Source: JACTMI01 sp964618415 (GTDB lineage: Bacteria; Acidobacteriota; Thermoanaerobaculia; Multivoradales; JAGPDF01). Taken from it: 11,476 nucleotides of DNA. The notes under the pieces were generated by a model. That model did not search any database, had not been told where the DNA came from, and saw nothing but the letters and a program-made list of their open reading frames with translations. The stretch is from assembly GCA_964618415.1 (NCBI GenBank), contig CAZUAT010000076.1, positions 1 to 11,476 on the forward strand. The letters run 5' to 3'. The translations under genes and the position numbers were made by a program. Positions 1 to 9,086 of this stretch are shown here, in pieces. Position 1 is the stretch's first letter. Each line of letters begins with the position of its first letter.

Positions 1-1032
1 GCTCGCCGGCCGCGCGGCGACCGGGTCGCCGGCGAGCCAGCGGCCGAGGTCGTCGGCCAGCGCGCGCGCCGAGTCGTAGCGCCGCGCCGGGTCGCGCTCG
101 AGGCACTTCATCACTACGGTCTCGAGGTCGGCCGGCACCGCCGGGGCGACCTGTCGCAGCGGCGCCGGGTCCTCGGTCAGCACCTTCATCAGAATGTCGA
201 GTTCGCTCTTGCCCTCGATCGGGTAGCGGTCGCCGAGCAGCCGGTAGAGCAGCACGCCGAGGCTGTAGACGTCCGAGCGGCGGTCGACCGCGTCGCCGGC
301 CACCTGCTCGGGCGGCATGTAGCGCGGCGTGCCGACCGCGCCGACGGTGCGCGTGGCCTCGGCGGCATCGACCTCCCGCGCCAGGCCGAAGTCGAGCACG
401 TACGGGTGGAGGCCGGTCTCGGTCTCCACCACCAGGATGTTCGATGCCTTCAGGTCGCGGTGCACCAGGCCGATCCGGTGCGCCGCGTGGACGCCGTCGC
501 AGGCCTGGCGGACCAGAGCGACCTTGGCTTCGATCGGCAGCTCTTCCGCCGCCAGCGCCAGGGTGCGGCCTTCGAGCAGCTGCATGACGATGAACTGCCG
601 CCCGCGCACCTCGCCGGCGTCGAAGACCTGGCAGACGTTGGGATGGTCGACGCGCGCCTGAGCACGCGCTTCCGCGACGAAGCGGCGGGTGGCCGCCGGA
701 TCGGCGAGGGTCAGCACCTTGAGGGCGACCCGGCGTTCGAGCTTGCGGTCGAACGCCCGGAACACCTTGCCCATGCCGCCGGCGCCGAGGAAGCGCTCGA
801 TCCGGAAGCGGCCCAGGCTCTCGATGGCGTCGAGATCCGGATCGCGCAGTGGGTCGGCTTCGTCGATCGGCAGCTCGCTGTCGACCGGTCCGACCGTTTC
901 GCCGGCCGCGAGGGTCGGCTCAACCGAGCCCGCCGAGTCTGATGAGTCCGACGGACCGGCGGGCTGGTCGCCGCGCCTGGGCCGGAGGAATCCGGTCTGG
1001 GTCGGAGGCAGGTCGTCTTCCGGCCGCTTCAT
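1..1032 (-). CDS. Ser/Thr protein kinase (PknB-like), 3' end outside window
   Basis: Cytoplasmic Hanks-type kinase that would phosphorylate Ser/Thr on proteins. Translating the minus strand from ATG 1030-1032 gives 344 residues, open to the left edge. A hydrophilic, acidic linker (about 1-72) precedes the kinase domain. Visible motifs: glycine loop G83-A-G-G-M-G88, VALK with catalytic Lys105, HRDLKASN with catalytic Asp193 and Asn198, DFG at 214-216, a GTPRYMPPE activation-segment end at 234-242, SDVYSLGVLLY in the F helix, and a C-lobe ERDPARRY at about 312-319. All catalytic residues are intact, so it should be active. The part beyond the left edge, often a TM segment plus TPR or sensor repeats in this family, is not visible. 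It starts 32 bp after the NFACT-R gene stop on the same strand, so the two are probably co-transcribed. No convincing Shine-Dalgarno precedes the ATG; the exact start is moderately certain, the family very certain. Confidence 0.95.
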   Translation of the reverse strand, partial: MKRPEDDLPPTQTGFLRPRRGDQPAGPSDSSDSAGSVEPTLAAGETVGPVDSELPIDEADPLRDPDLDAIESLGRFRIERFLGAGGMGKVFRAFDRKLERRVALKVLTLADPAATRRFVAEARAQARVDHPNVCQVFDAGEVRGRQFIVMQLLEGRTLALAAEELPIEAKVALVRQACDGVHAAHRIGLVHRDLKASNILVVETETGLHPYVLDFGLAREVDAAEATRTVGAVGTPRYMPPEQVAGDAVDRRSDVYSLGVLLYRLLGDRYPIEGKSELDILMKVLTEDPAPLRQVAPAVPADLETVVMKCLERDPARRYDSARALADDLGRWLAGDPVAARPAS

Positions 1033-1064
1033 GCGTGCCGGAAACGTATCACCGCCGCTTGGGT

Positions 1065-1517
1065 CTACCGCTTCTGCGGGCCGTCGCCCGACGGCCCTTC
1101 GTCGCCGCGCAGCGGCGCCACCTGGATCGACCGCCAGCGCGCCAGGGTGACTTCACCGGGCGGCTGCCCGCGCCGCTTCGAGACGTCGGCGCCGCGGCAG
1201 GCGTGCACTGCCACCCGGCCGGCGTTGCGCGCCTTCGAGTAGCCGGCCGCCAGCGCGGCGGCAAACCGCTCGGTGTCGCGCGGCAGCCGGTCGGCCCGCT
1301 CGGGGTTGCGCACCACGACGTGCGAGCCCGAGTCGCCCGCCAGGTGAAACCAGAAGTCGTCGGGGCCGCACAGCTGCAGCGACAGCGCGTCGTTGTCCTC
1401 GGCCGACTTGCCGACCAGCACCGTCCAGCCGTCCGGCGAGACGAACCGCCGCGCCACCCGACGCCCGCGCCAGATCCCCTGCTCAGGGTCGGACGGAGGC
1501 GGGGGAGTGCGGGCCAT
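1065..1517 (-). CDS. stand-alone NFACT-R (DUF814) RNA-binding domain protein
   Basis: 150-residue protein consisting almost entirely of an NFACT RNA-binding domain, the module at the C-terminal side of RqcH/Tae2/FbpA ribosome-quality-control proteins. Recognisable elements: RRFVSPDG (23-30), VLVGKSAEDND (33-43), DDFWFH (53-58), GSHVV (64-68), a YSKAR helix (93-97) and the basic RRGQPPGEV loop (115-123). The full-length family has an N-terminal NFACT-N domain, HhH and coiled coils; none is present or nearby, so this is a solo version rather than a truncated RqcH (the ATG lies just before the domain and the upstream region looks intergenic). It is expected to be cytoplasmic and to bind RNA or ribosomes; function is inferred from the family only. 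First gene of a likely two-gene minus-strand unit with the kinase, divergent from the Rne-family RNase gene. Confidence 0.9.
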   Translation of the reverse strand: MARTPPPPSDPEQGIWRGRRVARRFVSPDGWTVLVGKSAEDNDALSLQLCGPDDFWFHLAGDSGSHVVVRNPERADRLPRDTERFAAALAAGYSKARNAGRVAVHACRGADVSKRRGQPPGEVTLARWRSIQVAPLRGDEGPSGDGPQKR

Positions 1518-1565
1518 CGGGGGCGCACGGTATCACTCCCGGAGGCCGCCGGAGAGCGCTCGAAA

Positions 1566-1581
1566 GTTATTGCAAAATAAC
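1566..1581. promoter_or_regulatory. AT-rich inverted repeat (possible operator)
   Basis: GTTATT (1566-1571) and AATAAC (1576-1581) are perfect reverse complements around GCAA. This is an AT-rich island in otherwise GC-rich DNA, centred between two divergent genes, which is where a bidirectional operator would sit. As RNA it would be a short stem with a GNRA tetraloop. It lies about 30 bp upstream of the candidate -10 for the RNase gene. The binding protein, if any, is unknown. Confidence 0.35.
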
Positions 1582-1620
1582 GGTTTGGCGGCATTTCTCG
1601 AGCGCGGCTGATAGAGTCCG

Positions 1621-1686
1621 GAGGGTGCGGCGCGCCCTCTTCCGGGCGCCCCCGGCCGAGCGGGCCCGCGAAGGCCCCGGCCGGAA
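1621..1686 (+). other. GC-rich structured 5' leader of the RNase gene
   Basis: The stretch before the Rne-family start can fold strongly. 1621-1639 forms an 8-bp stem (GAGGG with CCCTC, then a T-G wobble and GC/GC) closed by GGC. TTCCGG at 1640-1645 pairs with CCGGAA at 1681-1686 around a very GC-rich segment. In E. coli, RNase E controls its own mRNA through the 5' UTR, so a folded leader here is suggestive of feedback control. That is an analogy; no E. coli-like hairpin sequence is recognised. Confidence 0.3.
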
Positions 1687-1691
1687 CTTCC

Positions 1692-1710
1692 GAGAGGAAC
1701 GATCTCTTTG
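1692..1710 (+). promoter_or_regulatory. ribosome binding site deciding the TTG start of the RNase
   Basis: GAGGA at 1694-1698 lies 9 nt before TTG 1708-1710, a normal spacing. It is 21 nt before the next in-frame ATG at 1720, which argues for the TTG. AGAG (1693-1696) can pair with CTCT (1704-1707), so a small hairpin could partly mask the site. Confidence 0.55.
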
Positions 1711-3789
1711 ACCCGTCGAATGCTGATCAACGCGCAGAGTCGCGAGGAGCTGCGAATCGCCGTGCTCTCCGACTCCACGCTGGAGAACTATCAGGTGGAG
1801 GTGGCCGAGGGGGGATTGACCCGCGGCAACATCTACCGCGGCGTCATCGCCAATCTCCAGCCCTCGCTCAATGCCGCCTTCGTCGATTACGGCGTCGGCA
1901 AGAACGGATTCCTCGCCGTCCAGGATGTCGTCGCCGAAGCGCGCTACAAGGAGCCCAAGCCGGGCAAGCGCGCCCAGATCGACGACCTGCTGATCAAGGG
2001 CAAGCCGATCGTCGTCCAGGTCGTGCGCGAGCCCGAGAATCAGAAGGGCGCGGCGCTGACCACCAACCTGTCGCTGGCCGGGCGGTACCTCGTGCTCACC
2101 CCGTTCGACGACACGCGCGGCGTGTCGCGCAAGGTCGAGGACGACGAGACCCGCTCGAGCCTCAAGTCGCTGGTCGGCAAGCTCGAGCTGCCGCCCGGCT
2201 GCGGCGTCATCGTGCGCACCAACGCGCTCGACCAGACGCGGGCCGAGCTGCAGCGCGATCTGGCCGCCCTGCTGCGGGTCTGGAAGCGGATCCAGAGCGA
2301 GGCCGCCAAGGGCACCTCGGCGTGCCTGCTCTACAGCGACCAGGACCTGATCCTGCGCGCCTTGCGCGACCACCTCGACGGCGCCGTCGAGGAGATCCTG
2401 GTCGACGACGAGGGGGCCTACCAGCGCGCCCACGAGTACCTGCAGGCGTTCCTGCCGCGCACCCGCACGCAGCTGGTGCGCTACACCGACCGGATTCCGC
2501 TGTTTTCCAAGTACGGCCTCGAGTCGCAGATCGAGCGGATCTTCAACCGCGTCGTGCCGCTGCCCTCGGGCGGCTCGATCGTCATCGACCGCACCGAGGC
2601 GCTGACGGCGATCGACGTCAACTCCGGCCGCTCGTCGAGCGGCGGTGGTCACGAGGAGATGGCCCTGGCGACCAATCTGGAGGCGGCACGCGAGGTTGCC
2701 CGGCAGCTGCGGCTGCGCGACCTCGGTGGCCTGGTGGTGGTCGACTTCATCGACATGCGCGCGGCCAAGAACAACCGCGCGGTGGAGAAGGCGGTCAAGG
2801 AGGCGCTCAAAGTCGACAAGGCGCGCTCCTCGGTCGGTCGGATCTCCCCCAACGGCCTGCTCGAGATCAACCGCCAGCGCATCCAGCAGGCGCTCTCGGT
2901 GCGCGCCCAGCGCCCCTGTCCGACCTGCTCGGGGACCGGCCGCGTGCCGTCGATCGAATCGCTCGGCCTCAACCTGCTGCGCCGCATCGAAGCCCGCGCC
3001 GCCACCGGGCGCCTGATGAAGGCGCGCGTCGAGCTGCACCCGGAGCTCGCCGACGCGATTCAGAACTCCCGGCGCGCCGACCTGGCGCGGATCGAGAGCG
3101 AGTACGGCGTCGAAGTCGAGATCGCCGCCGCACCGCGGCTGCTCGGGCCCGAGGAGCAGATCGAGTGGCGCGACCGGCCGGGTGGCGCGACTTTCGTCCC
3201 GGTGGGACCGGTCGCCCAGCGCGGCACCGCGTTCGAGCCCGCCGTCCTCGACATCGTGCCGACCGACGAAACGGCCGAACTGACCGCCGAGCAGGCGCCC
3301 CGCAGTGCGGCGGCGGTCGACGCGGCGGCCGTGCTCGCCGAGGCGCCGCCCGTGACGGCCGCCGGCGGCGAGAACGGCGAAGGCGGACGGACCCGCAAGC
3401 GCCGCCGTCGCGGCGGCCGGCGCCGGCGCCGTCGCACTGGAGAAGGGGGAGAAGCGATCGCGGCGGGAGCTGTCGGCGCCGACGCGGACTTCTCGAACGA
3501 CGAGAGCGGCGCCGGCGACGAGTACGACAGCGGGGAGTACGATCTGGCCGAGGGCGGGTCGGACAGCGCTCCGGCCAGCGTGTCGGACGACGATCCCGCT
3601 CTCGACGAGCCGGTCGACGACGACCGCTACGCGACCGTCGAACACCCCGTCGTCGATCCGGCCGGCGTGGCCGCAGAGTCGTTTCCGGGCGCCGGCGACA
3701 CGAGGATCGAGCCGACCGAAGAGGCGGCCGAGCCGGCCGACGAGTCGGAGCTGCCGCCGTTCGTGCCGGTCACCGGCGAGGCGGTCTGA
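1708..3789 (+). CDS. rne: Rne/Rng-family endoribonuclease (RNase E/G)
   Basis: Single-strand-specific endoribonuclease of mRNA decay and rRNA/tRNA processing; 693 residues. Starts with the family N-terminus (RRMLINAQSREELRIAV), then an S1 domain (about 36-125, with GNIYRGVIANLQPSLNAAF). The DNase I-like catalytic site is intact: Asp303 in AIDVNSGR and Asp346 in VVDFIDM. The Zn-link CPTCSGTG has Cys404 and Cys407. These four fall at the same numbers as in E. coli RNase E. After the catalytic half (to about 490) comes an Arg patch (562-576, almost all R/K with two Gly) and then an acidic, low-complexity tail to 693. The tail is longer than in RNase G (about 490 aa) but shorter than in E. coli RNase E (1061 aa), and I recognise no degradosome-partner motif in it. 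The motif FVPV occurs at 496-499 and again at 685-688. Start is TTG, supported by GAGGA 9 nt upstream. First gene of the plus-strand unit, 29 bp before aceE. Rne versus Rng naming is uncertain; the family is not. Confidence 0.96.
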   Translation: MTRRMLINAQSREELRIAVLSDSTLENYQVEVAEGGLTRGNIYRGVIANLQPSLNAAFVDYGVGKNGFLAVQDVVAEARYKEPKPGKRAQIDDLLIKGKPIVVQVVREPENQKGAALTTNLSLAGRYLVLTPFDDTRGVSRKVEDDETRSSLKSLVGKLELPPGCGVIVRTNALDQTRAELQRDLAALLRVWKRIQSEAAKGTSACLLYSDQDLILRALRDHLDGAVEEILVDDEGAYQRAHEYLQAFLPRTRTQLVRYTDRIPLFSKYGLESQIERIFNRVVPLPSGGSIVIDRTEALTAIDVNSGRSSSGGGHEEMALATNLEAAREVARQLRLRDLGGLVVVDFIDMRAAKNNRAVEKAVKEALKVDKARSSVGRISPNGLLEINRQRIQQALSVRAQRPCPTCSGTGRVPSIESLGLNLLRRIEARAATGRLMKARVELHPELADAIQNSRRADLARIESEYGVEVEIAAAPRLLGPEEQIEWRDRPGGATFVPVGPVAQRGTAFEPAVLDIVPTDETAELTAEQAPRSAAAVDAAAVLAEAPPVTAAGGENGEGGRTRKRRRRGGRRRRRRTGEGGEAIAAGAVGADADFSNDESGAGDEYDSGEYDLAEGGSDSAPASVSDDDPALDEPVDDDRYATVEHPVVDPAGVAAESFPGAGDTRIEPTEEAAEPADESELPPFVPVTGEAV

Positions 3790-3807
3790 GCTCGCGCCAG
3801 AGAAGCT

Positions 3808-3813
3808 GAGGAG
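3808..3813 (+). promoter_or_regulatory. ribosome binding site of aceE
   Basis: GAGGAG, 5 nt before ATG 3819, inside the 29-bp gap after the RNase stop. No terminator-like structure lies in this gap, which favours co-transcription. Confidence 0.7.
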
Positions 3814-3818
3814 AAGAG

Positions 3819-6482
<2,664 letters not shown>

Positions 6483-6545
6483 CGGGGCGGCCTCCGAACC
6501 CGGACCCTCCGGGCGACGTATTCTCGGCAGGACGGAAACGATCCC
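6483..6545 (+). other. 63-bp gap between aceE and the phosphatase
   Basis: Holds one short inverted repeat, CCCGG (6499-6503) and CCGGG (6509-6513), a 5-bp stem without a T tract, too weak to call a terminator. TATTCT at 6519-6524 resembles a -10 box but has no fitting -35. AGGA (6529-6532) and GGAAA (6534-6538) precede the TTG start at 13 and 7 nt. Read-through from aceE seems likely, with a possible weak internal promoter. Confidence 0.3.
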
Positions 6546-9086
6546 TTGGCCTCCGACCGCTCCCCCCTGCTCGTCGCCCTCACCGCCCTGGCCGTGGCGG
6601 CGTTCGCCATCGCCCTGCTGGCGATCGTCGACCTCGCCCTGCCCAAGCCGTGGGACGGCGTGGTCCTGGAGGCCGACACCCCGGGCTCGCTGGTCGTCAG
6701 CGCGGTGGTCGCCCGGTCGGGCGCCGACCGGGCCGGCATCCGGGCCGGCGACCGGGTGGTCGGCATCGACCGCGACCTGCTGCGCTCTCCCGCCCACGCC
6801 GACCAGCTGCTCGGGCGGCGCCGGATCGGCGAGTCGGTCCCCTACCTGGTGCAGCGGGGCGGGGAGGTGGAGGAGGTCCGGGTCGAGCTGGGCCGCCGCT
6901 ACCTGGCCGGCCCGGCCTACTTCTACGCCGCCCTGCTCGGCCTGCTGTTCTTCGCCGTCGGCGCCTTCGTGCTGGTGCGCCAGCCGCGGCTGCGCGCCGG
7001 CCAGGTCTTCTTCCTGGTCTGCGTGCTGTTCATGCTGTTTCTGGTCTGCCGCCTGCGCCCGCCGTCCTACTCGCCGGTCGACCACTTCCTGATCGCGGTC
7101 GGCAACGCGGCGCTGCTCTTCCTGCCCGCCTGCTTCCTGCACTTCTTCCTGATCTTCCCGCAGCCGATCGCGCTGCGCCCGCGCGCCGGCGAGGAGCGCT
7201 ACCGCGAGCGGCGCCGGCGCTGGATCGCCCTGCTGGTGGGCATCTACCTGCTGCCGCCGGTGGTGCTGGCGGCCGGTCTGAGCCGCGCCGCCCTGCAGGG
7301 CGAGTCGCTGCGCCGCATCAGCGGCGTGCCGCTCGCCGTCTGGTGGCTGATGGCGATCTACATGGCGGTTGGTCTGGCGGCGCTGGCGGCCGGCTTCGCG
7401 CGGGTGCGCGACGCGCGGCAGCGCCGCGGCGTGGCGCTGATCCTGGTCGGATCGGTGGCCGGCCTGCTGCCATTCCTGGTCACTTCGGTCGTGGCGCCGG
7501 AGGCGCTCACCTCCGACCGCCTGGCCCCGTGGGGGCTGGCGCTGCTCGGCCTGGTCCCGGTCACCTTCGCCATCGCCATCGTCCGCTTCGGCCTGCTCGA
7601 CATCCGCGTCATGCTGCGGCGCAGCCTCGCCTACTCGGTGCTGACCGCCGGGGTGACGCTGCTTTACGCGGGCGGCATCGCGCTGGCCAACCGGGTCACC
7701 GCCGGCACGGCGCTCGCCGCTTCGGCCTGGTTCCCGGTCGTCTTCGCGCTCGCCATCGCGCTGCTGTTCGATCCGCTGCGCCGGCGCAGCCAGGCGCTCG
7801 TCGACGGCGCCCTGTTCGGCGAGCGGGCGCGGCTGCAGGAGGCGATGCGCGACCTGACCGAGGCGTTCGGCGCCCGGGTCGACCTGCAGTCGGTGGTGCG
7901 CGACCTGGTCGAGCGGCTGCCGGCGCTGCTCGATCTGCGTTTTGCGGCGCTCTACCTGCTGCGCGACGGACGGCTGATGCGCGCCGCCGGTCCGCCGCAG
8001 TTGCCCGACGAGCTGCCCGACGAGCCGGAGGTCCACGCGCTGGTGGCGCGTCGCGGCCGTCTGGCGCGGATCGCCGAGCTGGCCGCGCCGGGCGTCGAAA
8101 CGGAGGCGGCAGCACCGCTGCTGCGCCGGCTGGGCGAGGCCGGAGTCGAGCTGATCGGCGACCTCGCCTCGACGCGCCGGCGGATCGGCTTCGCGGTCTT
8201 CTCCGGCCCGCGCGGCCAGCTGATGCTCGACGGCGAGGAGCTCGAGCTGCTCTCGGCGCTGCTCGGCCAGGCGGCGCTCGCGCTCGAGGCGGGGCTGCTG
8301 GTCGAGGAGCGCACCCGGCAGGCCGAGCTCGAGCGCGAGCTCGAGATTGCCGCTTCGATTCAGGCGCAGCTGCTGCCGACGACGATGTCGATCGGCGACG
8401 GCTGGACGGTCGCCGCCGCCTGTCGGCCGGCGCGCCACGTCGGCGGCGACTTCTTTGCCGAGCTGCCCGGGCCGCGGCCGGGGCAGGGGGCGCTGGTCTT
8501 CGGCGACGTGGCCGGCAAGTCGGTCTCCGGCGCGCTGATGATGATGGCCGCTCACGAGGCGCTGCAGAGCCTGGCTTTCACCCACCCGGATCCGGAGACG
8601 CTGCTCACCGTCGCCAACCAGCGGCTCTACCGGCTGGGGGGCAAGAAGGCGTTCGTCTCGCTGGCCTGGATCGCCGCTTCGGGCGACGGCCGCGGCATCG
8701 AGTACGCGCTCGCCGGTCAGCCGCAGTTGCTCGTGCGCGCCGCCGACGGCGCGGTGCGTGAGCTGCCGCTGCCCGAGCACCGGTTGCCGCTCGGCGCGCT
8801 GCTCAACGGCGGCTACCGGGTGCACCGCGCTCCGGTGGCTGCCGGCGAAGTGGTGCTCGGCTACTCCGACGGAGTCATCGAGGCGCAGTCTCCCGCCGGT
8901 GAGCAGTTCGGCGATCGCCGCCTGGCCGCCTTGCTGGCCACCCTGCCGGGCGACCCGGCCGCGGTCGTCGACGGCGTGCTGGCGGCGGTGCGCCAGTTCA
9001 CCGAAGGCGCCGAACCGTACGACGACATCACGCTGGTCGCCATCGCGCGCGACCTGGAAGGAGCCCCATGCGACGTACCCTCCTGA
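6546..9086 (+). CDS. membrane sensor PP2C/SpoIIE-type Ser/Thr phosphatase with PDZ and GAF domains
   Basis: 846 residues. TM1 (about 8-28) is followed by a PDZ-like domain (about 36-120; core GIRAGDRVVGID at 64-75). Nine further hydrophobic segments lie roughly at 125-145, 152-170, 180-205, 226-246, 263-285, 295-317, 329-351, 360-381 and 393-411. Then come a GAF-like domain (about 440-590), a helical linker ending in IQAQLLP, and a SpoIIE/RsbU phosphatase domain (about 600-838). Predicted metal ligands are Asp635 (VGGD), Asp654 (GDVAGKS), Asp775 (YSDG) and Asp827 (YDD). The usual second Asp of GGDxxD is Ala (GGDFFA), though the metal-binding Asp residues are kept. Ten TM segments with an inside N-terminus would put PDZ outside the cytoplasm and GAF plus phosphatase inside. 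The family dephosphorylates anti-sigma-antagonist or similar phosphoproteins; the substrate is not shown, and no STAS or anti-sigma gene is in the window. Start is TTG; no earlier start fits the short gap. Overlaps the TPR gene by 19 bp. Confidence 0.93.
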   Translation: MASDRSPLLVALTALAVAAFAIALLAIVDLALPKPWDGVVLEADTPGSLVVSAVVARSGADRAGIRAGDRVVGIDRDLLRSPAHADQLLGRRRIGESVPYLVQRGGEVEEVRVELGRRYLAGPAYFYAALLGLLFFAVGAFVLVRQPRLRAGQVFFLVCVLFMLFLVCRLRPPSYSPVDHFLIAVGNAALLFLPACFLHFFLIFPQPIALRPRAGEERYRERRRRWIALLVGIYLLPPVVLAAGLSRAALQGESLRRISGVPLAVWWLMAIYMAVGLAALAAGFARVRDARQRRGVALILVGSVAGLLPFLVTSVVAPEALTSDRLAPWGLALLGLVPVTFAIAIVRFGLLDIRVMLRRSLAYSVLTAGVTLLYAGGIALANRVTAGTALAASAWFPVVFALAIALLFDPLRRRSQALVDGALFGERARLQEAMRDLTEAFGARVDLQSVVRDLVERLPALLDLRFAALYLLRDGRLMRAAGPPQLPDELPDEPEVHALVARRGRLARIAELAAPGVETEAAAPLLRRLGEAGVELIGDLASTRRRIGFAVFSGPRGQLMLDGEELELLSALLGQAALALEAGLLVEERTRQAELERELEIAASIQAQLLPTTMSIGDGWTVAAACRPARHVGGDFFAELPGPRPGQGALVFGDVAGKSVSGALMMMAAHEALQSLAFTHPDPETLLTVANQRLYRLGGKKAFVSLAWIAASGDGRGIEYALAGQPQLLVRAADGAVRELPLPEHRLPLGALLNGGYRVHRAPVAAGEVVLGYSDGVIEAQSPAGEQFGDRRLAALLATLPGDPAAVVDGVLAAVRQFTEGAEPYDDITLVAIARDLEGAPCDVPS
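9056..9063 (+). promoter_or_regulatory. ribosome binding site of the TPR gene, inside the phosphatase gene
   Basis: GGAAGGAG, 4 nt before ATG 9068, located within the last codons of the phosphatase gene. It fixes the start and indicates translational coupling of the two proteins. Confidence 0.75.

Larger units (their letters stand above)
1518..1707. promoter_or_regulatory. divergent intergenic region with candidate rne promoter
   Basis: 190 bp between the NFACT-R start (minus) and the RNase start (plus), so it should carry promoters for both units. Best plus-strand candidate: an extended -10, TGATAGAGT at 1609-1617 (TG-N-TAGAGT, 4 of 6 to TATAAT, with the TG extension); no good -35 lies at 17 bp (TTGGCG at 1585-1590 is 21 bp away). 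A start near 1624 would put the GC hairpin 1621-1639 at the transcript's 5' end. I found no convincing minus-strand promoter. An 8-bp perfect palindrome GAGCGCTC (1554-1561) sits beside the AT-rich palindrome. Promoter placement is by eye. Confidence 0.35.

Noticed and set aside
329..1580. Plus-strand ORFs opposite the kinase and NFACT-R genes
   Set aside because: The minus strand has continuous kinase motifs (VALK, HRDLKASN, DFG, PPE) and the NFACT-R domain; the plus-strand products match nothing.
1567..3645. 692-codon minus-strand ORF opposite the RNase gene
   Set aside because: Same antisense effect; no motifs. The plus strand has full Rne/Rng active-site and Zn-link signatures.
3790..3818. 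Possible terminator between the RNase gene and aceE
   Set aside because: No inverted repeat or T tract lies in the 29-bp gap.
6519..6524. TATTCT as a -10 box for a separate phosphatase promoter
   Set aside because: No acceptable -35 at 16-18 bp. The gap is only 63 bp after aceE, so read-through is simpler.
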